The notes beneath the pieces are model-generated. The model had not been told where the DNA came from and ran no database searches. It saw only the letters and a list, made by a program, of their open reading frames with translations. From positions 265,953 through 329,952 of the forward strand of contig MZZL01000389.1 in assembly GCA_002749535.1 (NCBI GenBank): a stretch of DNA of 64,000 bases, given 5' to 3'. Of this stretch, positions 1 through 13,348 are shown one piece after another. Each line of letters begins with the position of its first letter. Position 1 is the stretch's first letter. Position numbers and translations under genes: made by a program. The DNA is from Apophysomyces variabilis (Eukaryota > Mucoromycota > Mucoromycetes > Mucorales > Mucoraceae).

Positions 1-201
1 AGTCGTACCATTGGTACGCTGAGCATCGTCAGGATCATCCTTTTCACCCAAATCCCGCATGAAGCCTTTTTGTTGTGAAATTGATGTAGTAATGCCCGAA
101 TGAAAACCATCGACTTTCCCCGTCGTTTGTAACGACAGAAAAGCTGCTCCTTTGATCAGATTTCTAGTGTCCAGTACTGCCCAAAGCGGAAAATCCTCCA
201 T
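1..201 (-). CDS. Partial unidentified gene running off the left edge
   Basis: One minus-strand frame is open from an ATG at 201 to the window edge, about 67 codons. It begins MEDFPLWAVLDTRN and continues through a Gln/Ser/Thr-containing stretch to an acidic segment (GEKDDPDDAQ). A TGA lies two codons upstream of the ATG, so either this ATG is the start or the exon begins at a 3' splice site here. I do not recognise the protein. The plus-strand frame over the same bases has no homology that I know and is treated as a shadow. The gene would be divergent from VPS13, whose start is about 850 bp away. Confidence 0.4.
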   Translation of the reverse strand, partial: MEDFPLWAVLDTRNLIKGAAFLSLQTTGKVDGFHSGITTSISQQKGFMRDLGEKDDPDDAQRTNGTT

Positions 202-1054
202 TAACTTTCAGCGAGAACATGTACCATTGAAATACTGCCTCATGGCAAAACTCTCATTACCTGATTTCCTGCAAGTGCTTATCGTTTTCTTATTGCTAAA
301 CGTCACTGATACTGCCTTTGATTCCCTTGGTTTGCCAGAATTCTGCAATTTAGCAACTGCTGATTGGCCTTGTTTCTTCCAGTAAAACACCCTACCAAAT
401 ATTCTCACTGTGCATACCAGTACCAGTATCCGCTAAGCTGAATTCTTGGGTGCTATGAATTACACCGCGGGGAAAGTTAACGAAAAGTGAAAAGTATATG
501 CTCCGTCGGAGCTTTGAGCCTCACCTTATTTCATCTGAGTTTGAATAAGACTTCCTTTTCACTGTTTCCCACCTGGCATGCATGGTACGGTGGCATACAC
601 GATCTCCTGTAGACCTCCTACATATCATTACAGGGCTAGCGCAGTGAAAATACAAAGGCAAAGAAATTAAAAGAATAACATGCTTGGTGTTGAATGTAAT
701 GTATCAATAGATGGTACCTACTACGTTATCCTTCTCAGATGCGGTTAATTTCAAGGAAAAAAAAAGCATTTCTATTATCTTTTTATGCCTGTATAACATG
801 CAGTATAAAGATATTGTGCTGGTACATAGCTAACAATGAAAAGCAAGAATCTTATGTTTATCTTTGTAAATCTCTTTTAGAATGCGTGAAAATTCCTGCG
901 ACATTCTTCGAATCAAGTGATAGGCACCAAAAGACAAGCTATGCTGAGTTTAGAATTTCCTGCGGCTCTTCAGTGCCACTTGCCCCGCACGGTGCTTTAA
1001 TTGTATGAGACGACCTTTCTATTGCGGCTTTCTCTTCGAGAACTCAGTGGAACG
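202..1054. other. Intergenic region upstream of VPS13
   Basis: No convincing gene is seen. Short open frames on both strands (for example 208-408 minus and 739-1008 plus) show no recognisable motif. The region lies between the divergent partial gene at the left edge and VPS13, so it probably holds both promoters, but I see no clear regulatory element. Confidence 0.4.
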
Positions 1055-4000
1055 ATGTTAGAGTCGCTTGTGTCCACACTCTTGAATAGAGTATTGGGTG
1101 CATATGTTTCTAATCTCAACTATAATCAGTTGCAGATTGGTATATGGTCCGGTAATGCTAGGATAATTTACTTATATACGGCATAATGGCTCACCGCTAT
1201 TGTAAACAGGCGACGTAGTTTTGCGAAATCTAAAGCTGAAACGCGATGCTCTCGATAAACTAAATCTTCCAGTGGACGTTTTAGAAGGTTTCTTTCGATT
1301 ATCCCGCGGTTTCCCAGCAAACTAAACCCAGGATAGGTTACTTGGGAGAATTGACGCTGAATATACCATGGTCGAACCTAAAGGGCAGCCCAGTCAAAGT
1401 GAACGTCCGCGACGTTTTCGTTCTTGCTGTTCCACGAAACGAATCCACGGTAGGTTTATGCAAGATATGTACCATAATTGATACATTAAACTTTATTAGA
1501 TGTCCGCAGAGGAGATCGAGGCAAGGCATCATGAGGCGAAAATGCGGAAGTTAGCCAATGTAGAAATGGCCAATCACACTCACAATGAACCGGAAGACCC
1601 CAAAAACGAGACGTTTGCGAACCAGTTAATGACCAAAATTCTTAACAACCTCCAATTCTCTATTACAAACATCCATGTTCGCTATGAGGATGATATCTCG
1701 ACGCCAGGACAGCGATTTGCCGCTGGTGTCACATTAAGCGAGCTTTCAGCCGTTACAACTGATGAAAAGTGGGTACCGCAAACAATCAGCGACGTAGTAA
1801 ATACGATCCATAAAGTACGTTACAATATACAGAACCTTCTCGCCGCTTACACTGTGATATCCTTGCATATTCTACATCATATAGCTCGCTACACTCGAGT
1901 CATTGTCAGTATATTGGAACACGAATTCTAGAACATTAGCCCGAATGAACGAAGAGGACACGTTTCTATCATTCAGAGAACTGGTGAGGAGCTTGTTGCT
2001 ACTGTAGCCACGGCTGACCAAATCTAGATCGCTACGAAAGCACATGTGCCTGCAGAGAACCAATATATTCTTAAGCCAGTTTCGGGAACAGGACGAGTGA
2101 GTATCATTCCCTGGTGTATGTGATAGGTTAACTGATGGATATCAAAGGTTAAATTGAACAAAAAATTTGGGGGAGAAATACCAAAAGCAGATGCGACATT
2201 ATTGTTCGACGAACTTTCGTTCGTAATAGATGATGAACAATACCGAGACGCCATCATGATGATTGACTTGTTCCATTCCTACTGGAAGAAACAGAAGGTA
2301 TATGTATGCTTTGCTATCGAAGGTATTTATACTGATCTTTGTTACTTCTCTCAGTATCAAAAACTACATCCACCTAGCCATATGACACCGCGATCCAATC
2401 CCGGAGAGTTCTTCAAATTTGCTGTGGAGGCTGTGTTGTCTGAAATACGGGAAAGAAACCGGCAATGGACTTGGGATCATTTTAAGGAACGCCGCGATGA
2501 CCGTTTGAGATACCTTGAATGCTACGTTGCCCAACAGCTTGGTCACGCAACGCCAGAGCAATTAGATGAACTAAATCAACTAGAACGAAAATTAAGCTAT
2601 GAAGATATTCGCTTTTACCGTAGTATTTCCAGGAATCAATTAAAGCGCGAGAAGGCAAAGCTTGGTAAAGTTTTCGCTGTGCTTTATGCAGAATGTATTG
2701 AATTTCGTTCTATTTTGCAGCAGCCGAAGAAAAGCGTAGACGACAAGAAATCGAGAAAAGTACGGGGTCAAGCGGATGGTTAAGCTCATGGTGGTATGGT
2801 ACCGCCCCTCCGATAGCTGAATCCGAAACGGTAGGATAAAGTGGAACACGTACGAAATAGGATACTCACTGGGATAAAAACTCAATATAGGCAGATCAGG
2901 AATTGGTTATAACAGAGGAACAGAAACAAGAGTTTTACGATGCAATCGAATATGACGAAGATAAAGCAGCTGTAGCTGAGTCTATAGAATTTCCGAAAGA
3001 CGTAAGCACATTAGGTTCTGAACGGTATCATGATAACGAAGCTTTAAATGTAGACCATATTCTTGAGTTTGCGTACCACTCTCAACAAGGGTTCCTTTAC
3101 CGTTCAAAGAAACCCGCATGCAAAGAAGCCTATAGAGCTATTATCACTTGTTTACGACACTGTGATGCTTGGAGCTATGAAATATGTCGACTCATGGAAA
3201 GCAACTGCAGCACTCGGTGACATAAGACTGTATGATGGCATCACGTTGAACTCACAGTATCGACAGCTGATGGGAGTTAAGAAAAAAGATGATCCGAAGA
3301 GAAGGCAGTCAAAGATCGATCAGACGATATCCAGATTTATCAATATGAAGGATCCGTTTTTCTCCATCACGTTCGAACATAAACCATTCGATGGACGTGC
3401 TGACAATGCAATTCAACTTATTATGCGCAATCTCGACATTGTGTATAACCCTTTGGTTATCAGAGAAATCTTGGATTTCTTTAGACCACCGGAAACGAGC
3501 ATTGATAGCATCAATGCACTCATGGAAGTTGCTGGTGACACTTTGGAAGATATTAAACAGCAGACGCAATCAAGTCTGGAGCTTGCATTGGAACAGCATA
3601 CCACATTAGATTTACGTGTGGACATGGATGCACCAGTAATTGTGATTCCTGAAGAGTAAGTTCATATCTTATCATGCGTACAAGTATGATTCTTAAATCA
3701 AAACTATAGCTGTACCTCGAAGAGTTCGCGTGGTATTGTTCTGGATGCAGGTCATATTAATGTTGAAAGTAAACTAGCCCCGCCGGAAGTTGTCAGTCAA
3801 ATGAAAGCCAAGAAAGCTATTGACTACACTAGTGAGGATTATATTCGACTTCGATCCCTTATGTATGACAAATTTACGGTGGACTTGACGCAGACAAAGA
3901 TTCTCGTGGGAGACTCTGTAGAAACATGTTTATGCCAAGTTCGTCAACCGAAAGAGAAGTACAATTACCTGCACGTTGTGGACAGGATCGATGTCACCTT

Positions 4001-7000
4001 TTTGGTGGAAATGTGCATTATCCGTAAATCAGCAGATCTGCCGAAATTTAGGATCTCTGGTCATCTACCATTGCTACACCTCAATTTTTCTGATACGAAA
4101 TACCGTATGATTATGCAAATTCCTCGATTAATCGAACAATCAGGTCTACTAAATAACGAAGCAAACGGAGACGATGACATGACGACGTTGGAGGAGCAAC
4201 CGAACGTAAGAACTCAAAGAAGAGAAAGCGTTCGACAATCACGCCTTTGGAAAGCAGCAGAACAGGCATTATTCCTTGATACAGATGATAGTGAACAAAG
4301 CGATGTCGACAGCGATACCAAATCTGGTTCGGCATCACACACTGATTTCACTTCTGTGCAGCATAGCGTGACTACAACAGAACGAAACAAGAGCAACCGT
4401 TCGGAAGTCAGTCAAAAGATCTTACAATTGAATTTTAAGGTGGACAAGGTGTTAGCAAATATCTTGAAATCCAGCAGTAAAAACGATCCGTCACATACTT
4501 CTTCGGAAACTTTATTATGCGAACTGTCTCTCGAAAAGCTTTCTCTCGATTATTCGCAACGACCGTATGACATGTTCGTAACTGTGTCGCTCACATCCCT
4601 ACATGTCAGAGACAGGATGGAACACGGAAATGAGTTTCAGTACTTGGTAACATCTGACCATGATATGCTTCAGCCTCTGGAGAGTCAGCTCGATGTGGAC
4701 ACTAAAGATCTTGTAAACGTCGAATACACTCGCGTTTCCTCATCCAGTCCCGAATATGTGGACAAATACAATGGGTTTGATCAAACTGCCAAAGTTGCTC
4801 TTTCCACTTTGAACTTTGTCGTTACGCGAAGTTCGGTATTGACGCTATACAACTTTGTGCTTGATACTTTTGTTGAAGACGAGGAGATTTTGAGGTCTGA
4901 ACAACCTAATAAGCGGTCTTCATTATACCTAGGCAATAGACCACAGCGGCAAACTTCACTCTCCATGGCGCCTTCGACTCGAAAACAGTCTAGCAATATC
5001 CAAGTTGAACTTCTTCTTGATAGTGTCAATTTCATTCTTAATAATGACGGGGTCAGACTCGCCACGGGCGAATTATCTCATGGAGAAATGTCAACGTTAT
5101 TGATAAACGGAAAAACGCATGTCTCGGCGAAGTTCGCCAACTTCACCTTGACTAATGACCTGGTTGCTTCAACACAAGCACCTTACAAGGCTCTAGAAAA
5201 TCAGCTGTTGACGATCCAAGGAGAGGAGTTGATTAATCTACATTTTGAATCGTTCATTAATGACGGCAGCCAGGATTATCCAGGCTATGATCAATCGCTA
5301 TATTTAAGGGTAGGCTCGGCGTTGTTTAGATTCCAAGAGCGGCCCGTTTCTCAGCTGTTGGAATACTTGAGCAAATTTGCAGCGATGAAATCTCTATATG
5401 ATCGCGCACGCCAGGCAGCGATAATGTCTGCCCAACAATTCCAGGAAGCAAACACTAAGACCCATTTCGATATCGTCGTGAAGTCGCCTGTGGTGCTCTT
5501 TCATGCAACACGGTACAATCCGCAGGATGTGATTACGGCACAATTAGGGGAGCTTTGGGCGTCAAACTCGTTCGTTCAGGAGAAGGATGGTTGCGTCAAC
5601 ACGATCCAGGCAGGAATTCGCACCATTAAACTGACTTCCAAGTTTCACCTTAGTGGTTCACCTCATAGAAAGACTGAGATCCAGTCATTGTCCATTTTGG
5701 ATGACACTGATTTGAATTTCGATATCAAGTGTATCCAAGAGACAACAATGAGAAGACCGGGTGTAGAAATACAAGGCGTACTATCCAATATATCCATGCG
5801 CCTAACAGAGCAGCAATACGTAGTATTAATGGATATTGTTAATACCGTCTCTCGAATGTCTTCTGCAACAGACAAGTCTGAGGCTGCGTTAATGACAACA
5901 CAAAGGAAAGATGAAGTAAACGTCTCAAAAGAATATCGACGTACATCCGACGTATCCAGCAGTTTGCAATTGCTTTCACAAACACAGAATATCTCTAGCA
6001 ATCAGACTAGCAAGATCCAGCTATCATTGACTTCAGAAATGATTGCATTAGAGTTATTTAGAGTGGGTTTGCAAAGCAATGACGAGACAAGTCTCTCTAG
6101 CTTAGCGTGTATTGCTTTGAACGACACGAGTATACACTGCGATGTGTCAAATGACGACAAAATCTGCGTTTCTATGAAAGTACGATCAATGACGGTAGAC
6201 GACACACGGCCGAATATCAAGAGCAAATTCACGAATATCATGCCCGCAATCGAAAATGGCAACCAGTTTGAGATGCAGCTGGATCTCTCTGCACCAGAGC
6301 CATCGCGTCACGGCATAGCACTCATGGTGATAAACGATCCAAAAGTGATACTATCGCTTGATCATGCATTTATGTTGCGCGACTTTTTTATGAGCGCATT
6401 CGTATCAAGACCTACTACAACCTCGAAACCTTCTAAACAAGAATATCAGACCGGTACAGTAGAACAAAGCGAGGACGAGATAGAAATATCGTACCGGCTC
6501 AATGTCATCAATCCGGAATTTATTCTGTTGGCAGACCCTGATTCTGACGACTCTAAGGCTGTTGTTCTCTCTGCTGAACATGTCATGATTTCGCAACAAG
6601 CTGTTATGGCTCTGGCTGTGCGACAAATGGGAATGTTCTTATGTCGAATGGATACGCGCAATACCTCCACACTGAAGTTTATTCAAAGATTTGATATATC
6701 CGTATCCATGAATAACAACACTCTCAGCGGACAGAGTGGTCAATTGACGGAACTAGAAGTGGATGTTGACGCGCTTGTACTACGGCTGTCTTATAGTGAT
6801 GCTATCCTCGTCACGGAGATCTTCAACAAGGCCTATACACTATATAATGCTAGTGTTATGGCGCAAGAATCTTTAGCTTCAGCTGGAACTTCTTACATGC
6901 AAAATGCGACCGTATCGTCAAAACAAGTTAAAGAGCGAATTGATGACGCATTATCTAAGGAATCTGTAATGTATTTACAATCTGTAGCATGAGCTGATAA

Positions 7001-10000
7001 TTTTATTTAGCTACGTGCAACGTTCCAAGGTGTACAAGTAATTCTAATCGAAGAAATCCATGAAATGCCAATGATCGACATAACACTCAAGCCGTTCAAT
7101 GTTGATGTGGTAAACTGGTCCAGATCGGTAAGAATCAAATAAATATAAAACTTTCTAATAACGCCAATGCTTTAGCTTGCTGTGGAAGTGAATTTTCAAA
7201 CATACGTAAACTATTTTAATGTCAAGAATTCTCATTGGGAGCCGTTAGTCGAACCATGGGCCTTCAAGCTTTGTTTGTCGAAGCAAGGATCCAAGAGCAG
7301 CGATCCAATTCAAGTGAAGCTATTATCTGATTCAGAACTCAATGTCAACGTAACGCACGCGTTTCTCGAGAGTACATTAACCCTTATGCGACTTTGGAGC
7401 AAACAAGGGGAGGTATGTAATTGGAAGAAAAAATATATATCTTATATCGCCTATTAGTTTGTATACAGTGGTGAGCGAGGTACAATCGCGCCTTACCGCA
7501 TTAGAAACTGGACGGGGTATCGAATTCACATATGGAGTGCCAACAGCATGGGAATTACGGATACTGATGATATACAGATGAAACAACTGGATGATGGAGA
7601 AGAAACCGCTTGGTGGTTTGAAGATTGGAGGATACGTCGGGAGGTAATATAGTGCAGCCATTAAAATGTGTGCTTACTTCGGTAACAGACAACTGCTTCC
7701 AAATCTAATCTGCTTAATTTGCAAGTGGAGAGCGGTTCATGGGAAAGTCTGAAGAATGTTTCCGTAGACGCGGAAGGCGAGCATATGTACCAGTTAGAGG
7801 CAGATATTCAGGATGTCTCGCATCGTGTCATATTCGATATCAAACTTGTTGACAACGTGAAAACTGTTACTATCAGATCTGCTACAGTGATAGAAAACCG
7901 TACATTGCTTCCAGTGGAAATCGTTATTCTTGACCACACTGGAAAAGTGCAGAAATCGTCAAAGAAGATAGGTGAGTTTCCCATGCTAAAAGAATATAAT
8001 CTAATTATATCAGCCCCTGGTGATGACTACGCCATACCTATTGAAGCTGCATACCATAATCGATTTTGCATTCGACCTGATGGTAAGAATGAAGGTTCAA
8101 GTGCTTATTTTGTGTATGTAAAAATGACTTGACAGGTGGCTTCGGGTATAAATGGACGGAGCGAGCATTGTATTGGAAAGATTTTATCCGGTCGGATGCT
8201 CCAACTACAATAAAATGCAACGCAAAAGCAGGCGACATGCCGCCTTTCATTTTCCAAGTTCATGCACGCGTTGACAGGAAGGATCCATTATTTGGGTAAC
8301 CGCGATCAGCTTATGTTTTGATTATTTACATTATATGTTATAGACAATATCCTGCCATGGCTATTCGCCTTAGCGCACCTGTGGAAATCGAAAATCTTTT
8401 GCCATACGATTTCAACTTCCATATCATCGACAAAACAGCAGGTCAGAATTTTACCTCTTTCCTGCGAAAAGGTGGAATAGCACCGATTCATGTTATTGAG
8501 AATGGCCATCTTTTGTTTATGAATGTCACTCTTCTTGATACCAGTAAGTTCTTACTACAATGATGACCGCAGCAGGGATAAACCCGGATCATTTTATTAG
8601 TGTATGGATCGAGCGAGTTCGCTATCATTAGCACGAAAGGAACAGACGATCTGGAAATTGATCATTCTTTCCAGGTGAAGGACCGTAATAATGTACCTCT
8701 AACTCTGTCAATCAATATGAGGTAAGTGAGTGTAAAAAACCTTTCATGGTGATAATTTATGAATGCTAGTGACATACCTGATACCGGAGGCGCTCGCCGG
8801 TATACTGTATCTTGCCGCTATATTGTTATCAATAAGACCGGCCGTGCAATAACATTTAAAGAGAAGCCAGCATGGACTGGGACCATGTTCTCGGGTCCTC
8901 CAAAGATATGTGTATGCCAACCCGGGGTTAAGGTACGGGAATGCGAAAAGAACTGCTCGTCAAATTAACAAGTTCAATAGAACGAACCGTTCATGTATTC
9001 ATATCAAAAGAGCAATGTCAGAAATCGATCATTAATCCAAGTGACTGGATCAGAGTGGAGTCAAGTAAATTTTACACATTATAAAAGGAAGGCATTCTCT
9101 AACTTGGCATTTGAAGCCGTTTAGCTTGGACGGAGTAGGAAGAGCATTTGATATTGCGATACCCACTACTTCAAAAACAGAAGAAATTCATTTTGGCATC
9201 AGTGTACAGGAAGGATTGGCGCAGGTAAAACTCCCCTTTCAAAAACTACGTTTGTACTAAACCTTTACGCTCCAGTTGACGAACGTAGTGACAATTGCGC
9301 CACGCTTTATTTTAAGCAATCAGATGGAAGAGAGCATTCGCTACCGTCAACCTGGATCAAGAGCAGACAGAGAGCTAGAGCCGAAACAAAGAGCTCCTGT
9401 AAACTATCTCCACAGAAACACAGAAAAGCAACTGAGCGTTAAGCTTCCTGGTATTAATAACGCATGGTATTATGATACTACGTAACACCTTAATAGGTTA
9501 CTAATGTGATGAACCATAGGTCTGCTTCTTTCAACATTGATGCGATTGGAGTCACCCATGTTCGCTTGAACACTGCTGAGGGTGCGACAGTAGTCCTAAT
9601 GCGTGTTACAGTTGTATTGGAGGATGCAACTATATTCATTATACTGACTAAAGAAAAGGCCGATGGATGGCCGTATCTTTTGATTAACAATACGGACGAG
9701 GACATGACATTTTATCAAGAGGTAACAACAACGCTTAAACAGTAGAACTAGCTAATGTGCTTTGTGCAGGATATCTCTATCTTAAGCGACGACTACAGAA
9801 GCAATGCAAGCCGTAGTAAAATGAGGCGATACAAGCTTCCTGCTCATCAATCTATACCATACGCATGGGATATGCCCTCGATTAAAATGAAGAAGCTTAC
9901 TTTGAACATTTATGGTCGCGAACGTAGCATTAGCCTTCAAGAGATCGGCGTCCAGGTGCCTTTCCAACATACGGTAAGAGTGAATAAGTACGACTTCTGC

Positions 10001-12513
10001 AAGAACGTTCTCATCATAATATTTCCTCTTAGACACGTACCGGCCGAAAAGCAATTACATCGATCGATGTCAAGACCCACGAGAACTGTCAAGTTCTTTA
10101 TCTAACACCATTCAATGAACGAGAAAGCTCCTTCAGACCTACCTCGTCATCCTCTGCATCGACAGGCACGACGACACAAGACGATTTTGAGGTTATCCAA
10201 GTGGAAGCCGTGTTTAATTTTACTTTCCAACTCCAGCTTTCACAGATCGGTATATCTGTCGTAGATCAACGTCTACAGGTAACACTGTTTGTTTTCATCC
10301 TATCGTTCTGACATCTTGTTAGGAAATTGTTTATATAACCTTCCGCGGGTTTGATGTTAGCATCAAAGATTCAAATCTGTTTCAGTCACTCCGATGGAAC
10401 ATTCACTGGGTGCAGGTACGTCCCTGTATGAGAAGACTTCAATTAATCATTGCAATACACACAGGTTGATAACCAATCCTACGGAACAAACTTCCCTATT
10501 CTGTTGTACCCTACAAATGTGACGAAAGAAGGAGACAAGGGCATATTACCAACTTTGCAAGTTGCACTTGATCGAGTGAAAGACGATTGTGAGTGTATAT
10601 AATTAACGTGCTGCTTGTTTATTCATTACTCAAATTATACAAAAAAATTAGCTCATGGTGTCCTCTTTTTCAAATACTTTTCCGTTTTATTGCAGAAAAT
10701 AAGCATTGAAATAGATGAAGAACTGATTTATCGTATTTTGAAGTTTGCACGGCTTGATATCGTTGAGCAGGACTGGGCTGACGAGAGCAAGTAAGTATAC
10801 CGGTGCCTAAGGTGGCCATTAACAATAATATGTACTTCATAGAAAGCAATTATGGGAATATTCTATGGATATACCTGACATTAAGCCAAAGAAAGAAGTT
10901 GCACAGCTATTTTTTGAAATTCTTCATATACAGCCCATCCATCTTGATTTTTCTTTCTCCAGGACGAATGAGCCTGATACATTGGAGGAAAGGTAAGCCG
11001 TCAGCTTTGTTATGTCCCACCTCACGTGTCTAATCCGGCCGTAGGAAAACAAGAATTGGTCCTCTAGCATTTATATTCAATATCCTGACGATGGCCTTGG
11101 GAAATATTGATGTACGACAGAGACAAATGTTTTTCATATCCTCACTATGCTGTATTAGGCTGCATCCTTGAAATTTGACGCGTTGGCTGTGGAAAATCTA
11201 AGAGCGAGCGGCCCTGATTTGGCCGAACGCATATTATTCCATTACAGTGATCAAGCGCTTAATCAATTCCACAAAATCGTAGGCTCTGCTGATTTTCTGG
11301 GCAATCCTGGTAGGATAATTCTGTTTAGGAACTTTTCGCTGAATCTTTTCATTAGTCGGTTTATTCACGACCTTGAGTTCGGGAGTAGCAGAACTGTTTT
11401 ATGAGCCCTGGCAGGGACTAATCATGAGCGATGGACCACAAGATCTTGGAGACGGGATCTCCAGGGTAAGTGAAGGAAACAAAATGGATAAATATGGCTG
11501 ATATTAACCCTACTTACAGGGCGTCAGCGGTTTCTTACGCAAGAGTGTCTTTGGCTTCACAAACAGCTTCACTAGAATAACTGGAAGTCTGGGTAAAGGA
11601 CTTTCAGCTGCTACCATGGATAGGCAATACCAAGAAGAACGAAGGATGAATATGGCGAGAAACAGACCAAGCGATCCATTTCGCGGCTTTTCTCATGGTA
11701 CCATCAACCTGGCCAATAGCTTTGTTAGCGGTTTGCACGGTTTAGTGGTAGGGCATAGCTCTTGCTACCTGCATTCGTCCATATTAAACCTAGGATACCG
11801 TAGAAACAACCGATTGAAGGGGCAAGCAAAGAAGGTGTTGGTGGCTTTTTTACCGGTGTAGGCAAGGGCCTTGTTGGGTACGTGAATGGAACGTTGAGGA
11901 TGGTGAGACCTGGCTCCTAAAATCGGAAGTTAGTGCTGTTACGAAGCCGGTTGTCGGTGTTTTAGATTTTACAAGCAACGTAACAGAAGGTATGCGTAAC
12001 GCGGCAACACCGACCGGCGTCAACGCTATTGAACGCATTCGTCCTCCTCGATTTATGGGACAGGAAGGATTCCTGAAGGTGAGTAGTAGTTACAGAAGAA
12101 ATCTTCATCAATTGTGACAAAGCATGACCTTATGTAATCTATCTATTTATCAGCCTTATTCTCTTTGGGAGTCGCAAGGTGAATATTGGCTAAAGGAGGT
12201 CGAAAACGGAGAGTTTTTCAATGACGACTACGTTGCACACTGTTATGTCCAGGATAATGAGCGAATTGCCATGGTCACTTCCCAGCGACTCTTAATGCTG
12301 AAGACTCGGCGGTTGGCAGTAGAATGGACTGCAGATTTTACCGAGATTCAGACAATCCGATGTGAATTGGCAGGCATTGCTATTTTTCTGCAAGATATGA
12401 GTCGCGAACTGTTTCTTATCATTCCCAACAAAAATCGCCGTGATGCTTTCTTTAAGAAAATCGAGGAAACCGTTCTTCAGTACAACAAGAAACGGAGATT
12501 GGCATTAAAATAA
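1055..12513 (+). CDS. VPS13: VPS13-family bridge-like lipid transfer protein (multi-exon)
   Basis: VPS13 proteins are long hydrophobic-groove rods that move phospholipids between membranes at contact sites (ER, mitochondria, vacuole, prospore membrane). The start ATG at 1055 opens with the chorein-N signature [21 protein letters not shown] long exon (3801-6992) encodes the repeating central body. The adaptor-binding/SHR-BD region lies around 8.3-10.1 kb. The VPS13_C/ATG2-C-like region is at about 11.4-12.1 kb ([16 protein letters not shown], then [10 protein letters not shown]). A C-terminal PH-like domain (12.15-12.51 kb) ends in [14 protein letters not shown]. Roughly two dozen short introns interrupt the gene. 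Apparent stops near 1.9-2.1 kb disappear when introns are removed, for example about 1976-2026, which joins TFLSFREL to [20 protein letters not shown]. Size and domain order fit a full-length gene. Internal exon borders were placed by eye and some may be off. Confidence 0.93.
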
Positions 12514-12849
12514 AAATTGTAGATGACTGTTCGTATTTGTAGATAGTATAAACGGGCCAACTGTATAGAAAGAAAAGGAAGGTATCAAAGTAATTTTTTT
12601 TTTTGCGAACGGATCGTCGCCCTGTATATACTGACTACGAGAAACATAAAAAGTTTGATAATGGTGTTTTTGGCAATGGTGGATTGCACAAGTTAAACAG
12701 AGCTGAATATCCTTGAAGAAGAGAAGCCCATTTATTGCGTCTTCAGCATGTTGGGTGTATGAACAACGAAAAGGGTGGGCAATCCTTGCGTACTGAATTG
12801 ATCCACATTTTGTAGTGTTGATATATCTAACCCATCCAGTGCCATGCGT
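12514..12849. other. VPS13 3' flank
   Basis: No gene seen. The stretch holds a T10 run at 12595-12604 and is AT-rich, as expected for 3' untranslated and spacer sequence. It ends at the left inverted repeat of the degenerate element that follows. Confidence 0.4.
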
Positions 12850-12852
12850 ATC

Positions 12853-13055
12853 TAGTGATACAGCGTTTTGCTTTCAAAATCCACATTTTGGGGAAGCAAA
12901 TCCACTATCTGGCCTTACCCAAAATAAGTAAATGTGCAACTAAATCCATTTTTCGCTCTTGCGATGGACACTCCCACACTGGTCGTTACCACAAGAGCTG
13001 CTTCTTGTATGCATTTGGCCAAGTTGTTCATTTTTTGTCAACGGGATGTATAATT
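12853..13055 (+). repeat. Left arm of ~200-bp terminal inverted repeat
   Basis: Pairs with 16050-16249 on the opposite strand. Conceptual translations of the two arms also match in register (KIHILGKQIHYLALPK against KIHFLRGTIHFWLCATK), which is a by-product of the DNA similarity rather than evidence for a protein. Confidence 0.7.
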
Positions 13056-13348
13056 CCTTGTCATGATTTGCTAAGATAACAGAGCATTATTCCAAATAAT
13101 TTGTTTTTCCTGCAGGATCAATTACTCACAATGACAAGCGCAAACTGGCGCCAGTATCACTGTGACAGTGCGTTCAAGATCATGCCTCAAGACGAAAACG
13201 ACAGCATCCATTGCTAGGCACTAAATAGGCGTTTTAATCGCGGGATGGATCAAGATTCTTGCCCAGCAGCCAAGGCGTATAAATCAATAGATTTTCCTAG
13301 TCTCTGGACACTGATGATTTCCGAAACAAAGTGGATGAGTCGTGTGCT

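Noticed and set aside
1872..2160. In-frame stops suggesting VPS13 is a pseudogene
   Set aside because: Removing a short intron at about 1976-2026 and using a 3' splice site near 1880 joins conserved VPS13 segments without stops.
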